Both the position numbers and the translations under genes were made by a program. Under the pieces are notes generated by a model. The model did no database searches and was not told where the DNA came from. It saw only the letters and a list, made by a program, of their open reading frames with translations. Source: Tatlockia sp. (lineage in GTDB: Bacteria > Pseudomonadota > Gammaproteobacteria > Legionellales > Legionellaceae). Taken from it: a stretch of DNA of 64,000 nt. Below are positions 18,238-28,131 of this stretch, piece by piece. Numbering within the stretch: the stretch's first letter is position 1; every line of letters starts with the position of its first letter. The DNA is taken from the NCBI GenBank assembly GCA_013697725.1, contig JACCWI010000055.1:1-64000 (forward strand), written 5' to 3'.

Positions 18238-20532
18238 ATGTTAAAAATATTAAAGCGCATAGTACAGGACGTTACTACAGCAAGTCATTTAACCGAAGCA
18301 TTAACTATTTTGGTGCAGCGAGTTCGTAAAGCAATTGATGCTGAGGCTGTCTCTGTATTCCTCATAGATAACAAGCACGCCGAATATGTATTAATAGCTA
18401 CCGATGGTTTAAATAAACTCGCCGAATCCAAAGTACGTGTGTGCCTGGACAAAGGATTGATAGGGCTGGTAGGGCGTCGAGAAGAGCCTATTAATATAGA
18501 CAATGCGCCTGTACATCAAGATTTTTATCACAATCCTTTGCTCGGTGAAGAGTCTATGCATGCTTTCCTGGGCGTGCCTATCATTCAACATCGTAAATTA
18601 TACGGTGTTCTCACTGTACAACGCGCAGAAACACGTTGTTTTGATGATGCAGACGAAGCTTTTTTAATTACTCTGGCGGCTCAACTTGGTGGCATAATTG
18701 CACACGCCGAAGCAACCGGTGAGTTAGCTCAATTAACGCAGCCCAAACCTCCGGGCACTCAGAAAAATGAGCCTGTGGCGCCTACTACTTTCGCGGGCGT
18801 AGGTTCAGTGCCTGGCATTGGCATTGGAACTGCTGTGGTAGTTTACCCCCTGGCGGATATTGATGCAGTGCCGCGCCACAGCATTGATGGCATTGAAGAA
18901 GAGATTGCTGAGTTTTATGAAGCCTTGCAATCAACTCGTGAGGATATGCAGCGACTAAGCAAGCGGATGAAATCAAATGTGGCTGATGATGAGCATGCTT
19001 TGTTTGATGTTTACTTGCGTATTTTGGATAAAGATAGCCTGGGTGCTGAGGTAGAACAGGTTATACGTCAGGAGCAAATCTCAGCTCAGGCGGCTCTGGC
19101 GACCGTCATTAAAAAACATATCCAGCAATTTGAAAGTATGGAAGATGATTATCTCCGTGAAAGAGCCAGTGATTTTCGTGATTTGGGTCGACGAGTTTTA
19201 GCTGAATTACAGCGTTCACAACGCGAAGAAATAGCCTACCCGCAACGCACTATTCTAATTGGCGAAGAGATTACAGCCTCAGCCCTTGCTGAAGTGCCGA
19301 TAGGTCAATTGGCTGCAGTCGTCTCGGCGAGGGGAGCGAATAATTCTCACGTTGCAATCTTAGCTCGCGCCTTAGGCGTGCCAACGGTAATGGGCGTTCG
19401 TGGCTTGAAGGTTGAGCATTTGTCACGGCGAGCAATTATCGTTGATGGCTTTTATGGCCAGGTCTATGTTTCACCCAGTAGAGCAATTTTCGCTGAGTTT
19501 AAAAAACTCGCCAAAGAAGAGTTTGAACTTAACCAAAGTTTGGTAAGTTTGCGGGAAAAGCCTGCTGAAACGCTGGATAATTATCGTGTGTCTTTGCAAG
19601 TCAATACCGGTCTTGCCATGGATGCTGGCTTGTCTATGAGTGTTGGCGCAGAAGGAGTGGGCTTGTATCGCTCCGAAGTTCCTTTTATGAGTCGTGATCG
19701 CTTTCCCTCGGAAGATGAACAGTACATTATTTACCGTCAGATTCTAAAAGCCTTCTCACCTCGATTGGTCACCATGCGCACCCTGGATATTGGTGGGGAC
19801 AAAATTTTACCCTATTTTCCAGTTAGTGAAGAAAACCCCTACCTCGGTTGGCGGGGAATACGCGTAACCCTTGATCATCCTGATGTATTTTTGATGCAAG
19901 TGCGAGCCATGATGCGGGCTTCAGAAGAGCTTGATAACCTTCGTATCATGCTACCGATGGTCACTAATTTGAGTGAGGTTGAAGAAGCCACCTATTTAGT
20001 TGAGCAAGCTTTTGAAGAATTACTTGAAGAAGGTTGTCTCATTGAGAAACCTAAACTGGGAGTAATGGTTGAAGTGCCTGCAGCAGTCTATCTTTCTCGT
20101 GAATTAGCTAAGCGTGTTGATTTTCTTTCGGTAGGTTCAAACGATTTAACACAATATATGCTAGCCGTGGATCGCAACAATGCTCGGGTTGCTGGACTTT
20201 ACGACTCGCTACACCCAGCCATGCTGCGTTCATTGATGAAAGTCGTTGAAGGTGGACATGCTGCCGGAGTTGAAGTATCAATCTGCGGGGAGATGGCCAG
20301 CGATCCTTTAGCTGTCATTTTGCTGGTCGCTATGGGCTTTTATACCTTGAGTATGAATTCTTCAAGCTTGCCGCGTATAAAATGGGTAATTCGCAATCTC
20401 TCCATGGCTCACGCCAGAAAAGTTCTCGCTGAGGTTTTAGAATTTGAACATCCCGCAGAAATTCGCTTGCATTTGCAAAAAACATTAGAGGAAGTCGGTT
20501 TAGGTGATCTGATTAGAGCTGAGAAATCGTGA
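18238..20532 (+). CDS. ptsP: PEP-protein phosphotransferase PtsP (enzyme I-Ntr)
   Basis: First enzyme of the nitrogen-type phosphotransferase system, passing phosphate from PEP to NPr. An N-terminal GAF domain (about residues 1-165) is followed by the enzyme I domain (from about 185), the phosphorylated histidine segment GANNSHVAILARALGVP with H371, and the PEP-binding TIM barrel (GLYRSEVPFMSRDRFP, SVGSNDLTQYMLAVDRNN, SICGEMASDP). The 764 residues match PtsP. It overlaps the next gene by four bases (GTGA). No ptsN or ptsO is in the window. Confidence 0.97.
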   Translation: MLKILKRIVQDVTTASHLTEALTILVQRVRKAIDAEAVSVFLIDNKHAEYVLIATDGLNKLAESKVRVCLDKGLIGLVGRREEPINIDNAPVHQDFYHNPLLGEESMHAFLGVPIIQHRKLYGVLTVQRAETRCFDDADEAFLITLAAQLGGIIAHAEATGELAQLTQPKPPGTQKNEPVAPTTFAGVGSVPGIGIGTAVVVYPLADIDAVPRHSIDGIEEEIAEFYEALQSTREDMQRLSKRMKSNVADDEHALFDVYLRILDKDSLGAEVEQVIRQEQISAQAALATVIKKHIQQFESMEDDYLRERASDFRDLGRRVLAELQRSQREEIAYPQRTILIGEEITASALAEVPIGQLAAVVSARGANNSHVAILARALGVPTVMGVRGLKVEHLSRRAIIVDGFYGQVYVSPSRAIFAEFKKLAKEEFELNQSLVSLREKPAETLDNYRVSLQVNTGLAMDAGLSMSVGAEGVGLYRSEVPFMSRDRFPSEDEQYIIYRQILKAFSPRLVTMRTLDIGGDKILPYFPVSEENPYLGWRGIRVTLDHPDVFLMQVRAMMRASEELDNLRIMLPMVTNLSEVEEATYLVEQAFEELLEEGCLIEKPKLGVMVEVPAAVYLSRELAKRVDFLSVGSNDLTQYMLAVDRNNARVAGLYDSLHPAMLRSLMKVVEGGHAAGVEVSICGEMASDPLAVILLVAMGFYTLSMNSSSLPRIKWVIRNLSMAHARKVLAEVLEFEHPAEIRLHLQKTLEEVGLGDLIRAEKS

Positions 20533-21344
20533 ATTTAGAGCCGATTTTTGTTTATGCTGGCGCTGGCGTTTTTGCCGGATTTCTTTCAGGATTAATGGGA
20601 ATTGGCGGTGGAATTATTGTAGTTCCAGCTCTGATTTTTTTATTTCAACACAATAATAATATTGCCTACCATTTGATTATGCCAATGGCGATAGGAACTT
20701 CTTTGGCCGTGATGGTTTTTACAGCACCGTCTGCGCTTAGAATCCATTATAAAAATAACAACATATTCTGGGCGGTGTATAAACGCCTTGTCCCAGGTCT
20801 TATCTTCGGTACGGTTTGTGGTGCTCTACTCGCTGATAAATTACCAACGCGACTATTGAAACTTCTATTTTGTTTTTTTCTGATAACTATTGCATTGAAA
20901 ATGAGTTTGGAACTTTATCAAAAACCTAAGCTTAGACGCCGTCGTTTTCCTAAGCGCTGGGCAAACAATTTTATGAGTTTTTTTATTGGCTGCCAATCTG
21001 GTTTGCTGGGTATTGGCGGTGGTTCTCTAATTATTCCTTACCTCAGCCATTGTGGCTTGGATGTGAAAAAAATTACGCCAATTTCTGTCTTAACGACAAT
21101 GACTGTGGCCTTTATTGGTACACTCGCTTTTATTAGTATTGGCAGCTTTCAACAAGGGCTTCCAGCTTTTAGTAGTGGTTTTGTTTACTGGCCAGCAGCA
21201 CTGGGAATTGCTCTTACCAGTATTTTTTTTGCGCCCTTGGGGGCAAAATTAACTTATATTTTGTCGGCTAAACATTTAAGATACAGTTTTATAGTTTTAT
21301 TGATAGTAATGATTATCGAACTGTTAACGACTAATAACCCCTAA
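20529..21344 (+). CDS. TSUP-family (TauE/SafE) membrane transporter
   Basis: A 271-residue permease of the TSUP family, whose members move sulfite, sulfonates or other organic anions. Two internal repeats carry the typical glycine motif ([15 protein letters not shown] near residue 23 and [15 protein letters not shown] near 160), and about eight hydrophobic segments are visible. It starts with GTG overlapping the ptsP stop, so translation is coupled, and lgt follows 22 bases later. Its presence between ptsP and lgt is not universal in the conserved operon. Substrate cannot be told from sequence. Confidence 0.9.
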   Translation: MNLEPIFVYAGAGVFAGFLSGLMGIGGGIIVVPALIFLFQHNNNIAYHLIMPMAIGTSLAVMVFTAPSALRIHYKNNNIFWAVYKRLVPGLIFGTVCGALLADKLPTRLLKLLFCFFLITIALKMSLELYQKPKLRRRRFPKRWANNFMSFFIGCQSGLLGIGGGSLIIPYLSHCGLDVKKITPISVLTTMTVAFIGTLAFISIGSFQQGLPAFSSGFVYWPAALGIALTSIFFAPLGAKLTYILSAKHLRYSFIVLLIVMIIELLTTNNP

Positions 21345-21366
21345 AATCTATTTCGAGGCGTCAAAA

Positions 21367-22137
21367 ATGATGGTATTTCCGCAAATCGACCCGATAGCAT
21401 TTTCCTTAGGACCCATCAAGGTTCATTGGTACGGTTTAATGTATTTATTAGGTTTCATGGGTGCTTGGGCTTTAGCGCAATGGCGGGCAAAGCATTTTAA
21501 CCTGGATTGGACTTCAGAGCAGATTGGCGATTTAATTTTTTATGGGGCTTTGGGAGTAATTATTGGTGGCAGATTGGGTTATATGATGTTTTATAATACC
21601 CATCAATTTTTTAGCCAACCCTGGATAATTATCAAGTTATGGGAAGGCGGAATGTCCTTTCATGGCGGCTTGATTGGTGTTGCTCTAGCAATGTGGTTGT
21701 TTGCTCGGAAAGTGAACAAACCTTTTCTACAAGTTACCGATTTTCTCGCACCTTTAGTTCCTTTAGGGTTAGGAGCTGGTCGTATTGGTAATTTTATTAA
21801 TGGCGAATTATGGGGTCGAGTTAGCGATGTATCCTGGGCAATGGTATTTCCAAATTCCGATGGTTTGCCTCGTCACCCTTCTCAACTCTATGAATTCGGT
21901 TTGGAAGGTTTAATCCTTTTTGTGGTGCTCTGGTGTTATGCAGCCAAACCCCGGCCAGTAGGTCGAGTATCGGCGATGTTTTTAGTAGGCTATGCTCTTT
22001 GCCGTTTAGTGGCCGAATGTTTTAGAGAGCCTGATGCACAGCTTGGGTTTCTTTTTAGTTGGCTAACAATGGGACAATTATTGTCTATTCCGATGTTACT
22101 AGCTGGTTTATGGTGTTTGAAATGGAGTAAACAATGA
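21367..22137 (+). CDS. lgt: Prolipoprotein diacylglyceryl transferase
   Basis: Inner-membrane enzyme that attaches diacylglycerol from phosphatidylglycerol to the lipobox cysteine, the first step of lipoprotein maturation. The conserved stretches are [13 protein letters not shown], the [10 protein letters not shown] motif, the Lgt signature [19 protein letters not shown], and [12 protein letters not shown]. The length of 256 residues with about seven membrane segments is normal. Its stop overlaps the thyA start (ATGA), as in E. coli. Confidence 0.98.
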   Translation: MMVFPQIDPIAFSLGPIKVHWYGLMYLLGFMGAWALAQWRAKHFNLDWTSEQIGDLIFYGALGVIIGGRLGYMMFYNTHQFFSQPWIIIKLWEGGMSFHGGLIGVALAMWLFARKVNKPFLQVTDFLAPLVPLGLGAGRIGNFINGELWGRVSDVSWAMVFPNSDGLPRHPSQLYEFGLEGLILFVVLWCYAAKPRPVGRVSAMFLVGYALCRLVAECFREPDAQLGFLFSWLTMGQLLSIPMLLAGLWCLKWSKQ

Positions 22138-22928
22138 AAACCTATTTGCAATTGCTGCAACATATTCTCGACCAGGGTGTCAAAAAAACAGATCGCACTG
22201 GAACGGGGACTTTAGCAATTTTCGGCTATCAAATGCGCTTTAATCTGAATGAGGGCTTTCCCTTATTAACCACTAAAAAATTACACACTCGCTCCATTAT
22301 TCATGAACTACTGTGGTTTCTCCGTGGCGGCACGAATATCGCTTATCTTAATGAAAATGCAGTTTCTATTTGGGATGAATGGGCTGATGAAAAAGGCGAT
22401 TTAGGCCCTATTTATGGTCAACAATGGCGGTCATGGCCAACACCTGATGGCCGTACAATTGATCAAATAACAGAGGTTATCGAACAAATCAAAGTCAATC
22501 CTGATTCACGCCGTTTGCTCGTGAGCGCTTGGAACGTGGGTGAGTTAGATAAAATGGCAATTATGCCCTGCCATGCTTTATTCCAATTTTTTGTGGCAGA
22601 TAATCGTCTTTCCTGCCAATTATATCAACGTTCAGCAGATGTTTTTTTAGGCGTTCCTTTTAATATTGCCTCCTATGCTTTACTCACGCATATGGTTGCT
22701 CAGCAATGCAACTTAGAGGTTGGAGAATTCATTTGGACGGGCGGCGATTGTCATCTTTATTTAAACCATCTCGAACAAGCGAGAATGCAATTAGCCCGCG
22801 CGCCCTTAGCTTTAGCTGACTTGATAATTAAACAGAAGCCACCTTCTATCTTTGATTATCAATTTGATGATTTTGAATTTGTAAATTATCAATCTCATGC
22901 GGCAATTAAAGCGCCTATTGCTATTTAA
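22134..22928 (+). CDS. thyA: Thymidylate synthase
   Basis: Converts dUMP to dTMP using methylenetetrahydrofolate. The catalytic cysteine is C146 in MPCHALFQF, at the same position as in E. coli, with the dUMP-binding [21 protein letters not shown] and the folate-binding [15 protein letters not shown] nearby. The length of 264 residues is that of the short ThyA type. It ends the rppH-ptsP-TSUP-lgt-thyA operon. The dihydrofolate it makes must be reduced; no folA is in the window, though a pteridine reductase is encoded at 47719. Confidence 0.98.
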   Translation: MKTYLQLLQHILDQGVKKTDRTGTGTLAIFGYQMRFNLNEGFPLLTTKKLHTRSIIHELLWFLRGGTNIAYLNENAVSIWDEWADEKGDLGPIYGQQWRSWPTPDGRTIDQITEVIEQIKVNPDSRRLLVSAWNVGELDKMAIMPCHALFQFFVADNRLSCQLYQRSADVFLGVPFNIASYALLTHMVAQQCNLEVGEFIWTGGDCHLYLNHLEQARMQLARAPLALADLIIKQKPPSIFDYQFDDFEFVNYQSHAAIKAPIAI

Positions 22929-22952
22929 ATGAATTTGGATTTATTAACCTAT

Positions 22953-24326
22953 CTAGCCAAAATTATTCTTCAACTTTTTATAGCTGGTCGCAGCAAGTTC
23001 ATAATCAATTTCGCCTGTTGTCGTTGTAGGCGATTGATGCCAGAAGGTGCGATGATTGGCTAGCTTTTTTTTCACACTGTTAGTCTCTGTCGTTGAAATA
23101 ATCTCTATTCGCTCTTGCAAGGGCGTATTATGTAAAGCTTTTTCAATTCGTTTGCCTTTCTTCTCCATACCAATAGTATAAAAGCGATCACGCTCATAAA
23201 ATGACCTGATCGTTGATTTGACCGCCTGGTATTCTGGAGACTTGAGGGCATTAGCCGCCTGAATTAACTGAGGCTTAAGATAAATTAATTCTTGGGGGTT
23301 AGTAAATCGTTCTTCAGCATTGAGAATGAACTTTTTTAGAGACCTATCTTTAGGATGAAGATTTAATTTTAAATAATCAATAAGCTGCTTCGATTCAACT
23401 GCAAGGGGTATAAATTCTGCATACCTTAATGCAAATTCTTGTTGTGGGTCAGCTTCATTAAAGATGAAAAATATATTTTCATCTGCTGACTTGTAGGAAT
23501 ACAGTTGAGTGAAAAAATCAGCTATTTCCTGCAAAATTTCCGGTCGCTGAATATAGGCTAAAAATGATTTATTTTGTAAAACAGTTTGCAATAATTCATC
23601 TCGGCCATTTAAAAAGAAATTGATATAATGTTCATCTTCGGTATCAATATAAGAATCCACGAAGGTTTGCACAAAGCTGTCAGGAATTAAACATAGTTTG
23701 AGTAAAGCGTGGTTTACTTCATTTCTAAATTGAGTTGAATCAGAAAGTTCCAGGTCGACTATAGTACTAGGAAAAAATTCTTTTTCATGAACAATATCAA
23801 GCCAGTTTGTTGTTGTATAATCTTTAGGGAAGGGTAGAGAATCAACAGCTTCTGGACTTAGCTTGAATTCCCCTCCATATTGTTGCTCAGCAAAACAGCA
23901 ATCACCATCAATTTTAATAACCAAATTATGCTCATTGAGGCCTATATTGCCATTATACAAATTGATTTCTTGTAAAAACATCGACAAAGCCAAGACCTGA
24001 CCTAACTCTTTAAATTTACCATTGCGAAAATTTTCCGGTTGATTAAGAGGCAGTGGTTTAAACCCCTGAACCTCCTCAGAAAGAATATAGCAAACTCCGG
24101 TTATAGAATTCATTGCGAAGCGAGTTTCAGGCTGGGTTGGATAAATGAGGCGGGAAAATTCTTGAGCGAGGTAGGTAATTATTGCTTCTTGATAAGTCCC
24201 CATTTCTTTGCAAGTCCATTGAATTTCATCGAGTCGGCCTTTACGAACCTTAGATCCTAGAGAGGATTCGTTGGTAGATTTAAAATCGATAGAGTCTATA
24301 AAATCTTTAATGTCGTAAATTCGCAT
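22953..24326 (-). CDS. Effector candidate with kinase-like motif
   Basis: A 457-residue protein with no signal peptide or membrane segment, not assigned to a named family. Residues about 70-170 carry marks of a phosphoinositide/HipA-type kinase fold: a hinge-like YILSEEVQGFKPLPL, then LYNGNIGLNEHNLVIKIDGD, which fits the catalytic and metal-binding loops (N...N and D.D). The C-terminal 250 residues are helical. I chose the ATG at 24326 because AAGG lies nine bases upstream; the frame runs on to 24422. A Dot/Icm effector is inferred from style and host, not from a recognised homologue. It diverges from the gene at 24469. Confidence 0.75.
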   Translation of the reverse strand: MRIYDIKDFIDSIDFKSTNESSLGSKVRKGRLDEIQWTCKEMGTYQEAIITYLAQEFSRLIYPTQPETRFAMNSITGVCYILSEEVQGFKPLPLNQPENFRNGKFKELGQVLALSMFLQEINLYNGNIGLNEHNLVIKIDGDCCFAEQQYGGEFKLSPEAVDSLPFPKDYTTTNWLDIVHEKEFFPSTIVDLELSDSTQFRNEVNHALLKLCLIPDSFVQTFVDSYIDTEDEHYINFFLNGRDELLQTVLQNKSFLAYIQRPEILQEIADFFTQLYSYKSADENIFFIFNEADPQQEFALRYAEFIPLAVESKQLIDYLKLNLHPKDRSLKKFILNAEERFTNPQELIYLKPQLIQAANALKSPEYQAVKSTIRSFYERDRFYTIGMEKKGKRIEKALHNTPLQERIEIISTTETNSVKKKLANHRTFWHQSPTTTTGEIDYELAATSYKKLKNNFG

Positions 24327-24468
24327 TATAATCCTTATAATTTGTAATCGGCAATTAAAAAAGTATAAAATATAAACATTCAGTTGGATTATGCTAGCAG
24401 AAGTTTTAAAACTAATCACCACCTTTCTTTCTCAATCAAAACTATAGCTTTAGGAGTGAAAATTTATC

Positions 24469-25584
24469 ATGCAAAACTCAGGTTTCAACTTATTAACACT
24501 GTTGTTTGGAGTTTTAAGTTTTTTTCAATCTTCTGCCTATGCTGAGCTAAGTCAGAAGGTTGTAGAAAATAGAATCCAAACCTTTGTAAAAACTAAACCA
24601 GTTAAAGCTATGATTTATGGGTTATGGATTAATGACCAACCCATTTCAGTAGGTGCTTTAGGCGAATCGATGACCGCAGTGCCGGCTAGCCCTGATATGT
24701 ATTTTCGTATTGGCGGGGTTATGGAGACGATGTTAACAACAGTGCTAATGCAATTAGTGGAGCAAAACAGGTTAAAGCTTGATGATAAAGTTGCTCTCTG
24801 GTATCCCAAGCTTCCCAACGCAGAAAAAGTTACAGTTAAAATGCTGGCTAACTGTACCAGTGGTTACCCTGATTATATTTATAATAAAGAATTTGCCAAG
24901 CTTGGACTAAAACAACCCTTTAAGCAATGGACAGAAAAAGAATTGCTTGATTATGCCTTCAAAGAGCCTTTCTCATTTCAACCTGGAACCAGCCAGCATT
25001 ATTCTCATACGGATTATTTAATCCTGGGATCTATTTTAGCGAAGGTAGCTGATAAGCCCCCGGGTGAGTTGTTGCAGTCTAACATTCTACAACCCTTATC
25101 CATGAATAAAACTCAGTTTGGTCTCACTGCAAAGATGCCTTCACCCGTACTACATTCTTTTGTTAACTACCGTGCAATTTTTGAAGATTCAACCTTTTGG
25201 GATCCTTCGTGGGTGATGAATTCAGGTACTATGGTTTCTACTATTGAGGATTTAGGGAAATGGGGAAATACCTGGCTGCAAGGTAGCCTATTAACTGCAG
25301 AGTCGACCAAACAATTAAGAGCACCTGATACGGTTGGAAAAGGAAAAAATAGAGCTGACAGTTATTTCGCCATGGGCTTTGTAGTTATCAATCATTGGTT
25401 AATACAGAATCCTGATTTTGGTGGATACAGTGGTATTTTTGCAGTCTTGCCTGAAAAAAATCTGGTCTTTATTGCTTACAATACCTCAACTGCGGATAAC
25501 AAAACCAACAGCAATTTGAGCCTAACTTTATTCCAGGAACTCGTTTCTGATTTAGCTCCAGAGTTTCCTCTTTTTAAACCTTAA
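24469..25584 (+). CDS. Secreted beta-lactamase-fold protein lacking catalytic Ser/Lys
   Basis: A 371-residue protein with a signal peptide (cleavage after AYA at about residue 25). The body matches the serine-hydrolase/class C beta-lactamase family: YFRIGG, a following helix with VLMQLVEQNRLKLDDKV, NCTSGYPDY, and FQPGTSQHYSHTDYLILGSIL. The normal SxxK motif after RIG is replaced by G83-V-M-E86, so both nucleophile and general base are lost. The YxN motif reads Y178-S-H180, and the HGG motif near the end reads FGGYSG. It is probably a periplasmic or secreted pseudoenzyme that binds a ligand or partner; a peptidoglycan link is inferred only from the family. Confidence 0.85.
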   Translation: MQNSGFNLLTLLFGVLSFFQSSAYAELSQKVVENRIQTFVKTKPVKAMIYGLWINDQPISVGALGESMTAVPASPDMYFRIGGVMETMLTTVLMQLVEQNRLKLDDKVALWYPKLPNAEKVTVKMLANCTSGYPDYIYNKEFAKLGLKQPFKQWTEKELLDYAFKEPFSFQPGTSQHYSHTDYLILGSILAKVADKPPGELLQSNILQPLSMNKTQFGLTAKMPSPVLHSFVNYRAIFEDSTFWDPSWVMNSGTMVSTIEDLGKWGNTWLQGSLLTAESTKQLRAPDTVGKGKNRADSYFAMGFVVINHWLIQNPDFGGYSGIFAVLPEKNLVFIAYNTSTADNKTNSNLSLTLFQELVSDLAPEFPLFKP

Positions 25585-25792
25585 TAAAGGAAACAATTAA
25601 GTCGGAAAATAAGACCTAAGTATCAGGCTTCTAACCGCAATTTTTTTCATTACCGAGAGAAGGTAACATGCAGCCCGCCTTTAACATAAAATCTGAGCGA
25701 CTTTTATGTAACAATGAAGCTGCCTTATCAATTAATTCTTTTTGTTAAATTGATATACGATTAAGTGTACAAATCTAAAATAAACATTAATT

Positions 25793-26425
25793 TTAAGCCG
25801 TTTTATTTGCTTTAGCGACTAAAAAATCAAGGATTTTAAGAAAACGATCTTCAGTTTTTGCCATCTGGAGATCGGTTTTAAATTGATCATTAATAATTAT
25901 TGCCGGTACGCCCTTAATCTGAAATTCTGACATTTTGGCCATGCCATGTTTAACTTCCATATCGATCGTTGTAGAATTTTCAAAGGCGCTTTTGGCCGTC
26001 AAAGGATCGACACCTTGGCTTGCAAAGAAATCAATCATCCCTTTATTCGTGTTTAACCCATGTTTCTCTTTTCCCTGGATTTCTTTAAACAAAAGAGGGT
26101 TTAATTTGGCTTCCAGGCCTAAGCGTTGGGCTGTGTAATAAGCTTTGGCAAAGAATAACCAGTCTTCGTTAAAAACAACGGGCACTTTGGTGAAGCTAAT
26201 GGTATTCGATTTCTGTTTAACCCAGGTTTCAAGCGCTGGATCAATTTGATAACACCAGTGGCAGCCATAGCTAAAAAATTCGGTTACGCTGACTTGAGTG
26301 TGGGTTTTATTTGACTCAGCTGAAGGGTTTAGAAGTTCATAATCCTTCCCGGCTACAAAATCCTCTGCTGTGGCTACTAGGGGTAGAATTAGAAAAATGA
26401 TAGATACAAATTGTTTTAACATCAT
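25793..26425 (-). CDS. dsbA: DsbA-family thiol:disulfide interchange protein
   Basis: Periplasmic thioredoxin-fold oxidoreductase of 210 residues with a signal peptide ending near VATA. The active site is C55-H-W-C58, not the CPHC of E. coli DsbA, and the cis-proline loop is GVPAIIIND. The altered dipeptide should shift the redox potential. It follows the cytochrome c4 gene by 15 bases on the minus strand, an arrangement with engB diverging that recurs in gammaproteobacteria. Legionella genomes carry more than one DsbA, so this may be one of several paralogues. Confidence 0.9.
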   Translation of the reverse strand: MMLKQFVSIIFLILPLVATAEDFVAGKDYELLNPSAESNKTHTQVSVTEFFSYGCHWCYQIDPALETWVKQKSNTISFTKVPVVFNEDWLFFAKAYYTAQRLGLEAKLNPLLFKEIQGKEKHGLNTNKGMIDFFASQGVDPLTAKSAFENSTTIDMEVKHGMAKMSEFQIKGVPAIIINDQFKTDLQMAKTEDRFLKILDFLVAKANKTA

Positions 26426-26440
26426 ATGCTCTCGTTTAAT

Positions 26441-27028
26441 TTAATGAAGACCTTGAAGATAATAGGCCACTGCTTCCATATCCTCTTGACTCATATGCGA
26501 GCTAATATCCCGCATAATGGAATTTAAGTCATTTGCTCGCTTGCCCTGTTTAAAGGCAAGCAGCTGCTGAATCGTATAAGGCGCGTGCTGTCCTGAAAGT
26601 ACAGGAAAACCAGCTTGACCATTTCCCGTGCCTTTAGGACCGTGACAGGCAATACAAGCTGTAATCTGTTTAGCAAAATCGCCACCACGATACAAGAGTT
26701 CACCTCGTTTTAAATATTTTTCAGGCGTTGACCCTTCAGGAACTGATTTTTTTGCATAAAAATCTGCCAACTCCTGTATTTCTTCCTCAGTCAAATTAGC
26801 GCTTAACGCCGTCATCACGGGAGAGTCTCTTAAACCTCCCTTTTTAAAATCCTGCAATTGCCTCACCAGATAATTGCGGTGTTGTCCGGCAAGATTTGGC
26901 CATTCAGGGCTTGGGCTAACTCCCGATTGTCCATGACAGACTGCGCAGGAGACCAAGATTTCTGGTGTCTTCGCGGCAAAAACGGTGACTGAGCCGAGTA
27001 GCATAAAGGCAACCAGAATTTTTTTCAT
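26441..27028 (-). CDS. Dihaem cytochrome c4
   Basis: A 195-residue periplasmic cytochrome c with a signal peptide (MKKILVAFMLLGSVTVFAA) and two c-type haem motifs, CAVCHGQSG near residue 28 and CIACHGPKG near 122. Each half has a distal methionine region (SPVMTALSANLTEEE and DLNSIMRDISSHMSQED). Cytochrome c4 carries electrons to terminal oxidases. It is divergent from engB with a 71-bp gap that must hold both promoters, and precedes dsbA. Confidence 0.93.
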   Translation of the reverse strand: MKKILVAFMLLGSVTVFAAKTPEILVSCAVCHGQSGVSPSPEWPNLAGQHRNYLVRQLQDFKKGGLRDSPVMTALSANLTEEEIQELADFYAKKSVPEGSTPEKYLKRGELLYRGGDFAKQITACIACHGPKGTGNGQAGFPVLSGQHAPYTIQQLLAFKQGKRANDLNSIMRDISSHMSQEDMEAVAYYLQGLH

Positions 27029-27099
27029 CTTTTTTCCGGGTATTTAACTCGTTTAATGGTACACTGCTTGGGCAAAAATCCCAAAACGAAATTGAAATA

Positions 27100-27729
27100 A
27101 TGATTATCAATCCTTACCCAAAAGCCACATTCCTCAAATCTGCCGCGCGTGTTGATCAATTACCAAGCGATGAAGGCTTTGAAGTTGCCTTTGCCGGTCG
27201 CTCCAATGCCGGTAAATCCAGTGCTTTAAATTGCTTAACCCTGAATAAGCAACTCGCACGAACTTCAAAAACGCCAGGCCGAACGCAATTAATTAATCTG
27301 TTTAGCTTAGATGATTCACGTCGCCTAATTGATTTGCCAGGCTATGGTTATGCCAAGGTCGCCAAACAAATTAAAGAAGATTGGCAGAAAAATTTAGCTC
27401 ATTACCTTGAGGTTCGCCAATGTTTGAAGGGTTTAATTTTATTAATGGACTGCCGTCATCCGCTTAAAGAACTAGATCAAATGATGGTCTCTTGGTGTTT
27501 AGACAGAGAATTGCCTGTTCATATTTTGCTGACTAAAGCGGATAAATTAAGTCGTTCTGAGGTAAAAAATACTGTGATAAAAGTGCGTAAATATTATTCT
27601 TTACTTGAGGACTTGATTAGCGTGCAAAGTTTTTCTTCTTTAAAAAAAGAAGGATTAGAGGGCTTGATTGCTAAATTGAACGAATGGTTCGCTTGGCCTG
27701 ACGTGGTTGTTATTGATAAAGCGCCGTGA
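27100..27729 (+). CDS. engB: Ribosome-biogenesis GTPase EngB (YihA/YsxC)
   Basis: Essential GTPase that acts in assembly of the large ribosomal subunit. G1 is GRSNAGKSSALN, G3 is DLPGYGYAKV, and G4 is TKADK; the TPGRTQ switch I segment is also present. The length of 209 residues is normal. It diverges from the cytochrome c4/dsbA pair. Confidence 0.97.
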   Translation: MIINPYPKATFLKSAARVDQLPSDEGFEVAFAGRSNAGKSSALNCLTLNKQLARTSKTPGRTQLINLFSLDDSRRLIDLPGYGYAKVAKQIKEDWQKNLAHYLEVRQCLKGLILLMDCRHPLKELDQMMVSWCLDRELPVHILLTKADKLSRSEVKNTVIKVRKYYSLLEDLISVQSFSSLKKEGLEGLIAKLNEWFAWPDVVVIDKAP

Positions 27730-28131
27730 AAAATACCTCTTAAACGATGCAAAACTCACTAAGTGAAGCAATAAGGGCGCTCCGGGCGTCTTAAAAGTCG
27801 GCGTGCCTGGTGGGCTGCTCTACATTTCCAATAATATTGAAGTCTACACCCTTCTAGCTTTACTAGACGTTGATAAGGCTGCTATATTTTTTCAATTTGG
27901 TCACTTGTCCACGCGACCCGCAGGCTAATTCATCGATTGACTATCAAATTGTTGTTCCTCTGCTTCCCTTTTATTATTCAAACCCGCTGCGTGATGCCTT
28001 AATTAGACTTTGCGCACCCATTATTTGCAGGCTCGTTAAATGTATAAAATTGCCCTACAAAAAAGTTTGAAGGGCAATTTTGAACTTCAATAATTTATTA
28101 CAAATTGATTTCAACATAAAGAAGGAGCTTA
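27730..28131. other. 402-bp intergenic region without a supported gene
   Basis: The stretch between engB and the secreted papain-like gene holds no ORF with good start signals or recognisable product; the 66-codon frame at 27870-28070 looks like chance. The only clear structure is the inverted repeat at 28046-28081. The start of the next gene has GAAGGAG just upstream (about 28121-28127). Confidence 0.5.
28046..28081. terminator. Inverted repeat, possible terminator
   Basis: AAAATTGCCCT (28046-28056) and AGGGCAATTTT (28071-28081) form a perfect 11-bp stem with a 14-base loop. A-run and T-run ends make it terminator-like on both strands, although it lies 300 bases past the engB stop. Confidence 0.6.

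Noticed and set aside
27870..28070. 66-codon plus-strand frame after engB
   Set aside because: No ribosome-binding site and no recognisable protein; composition looks random.
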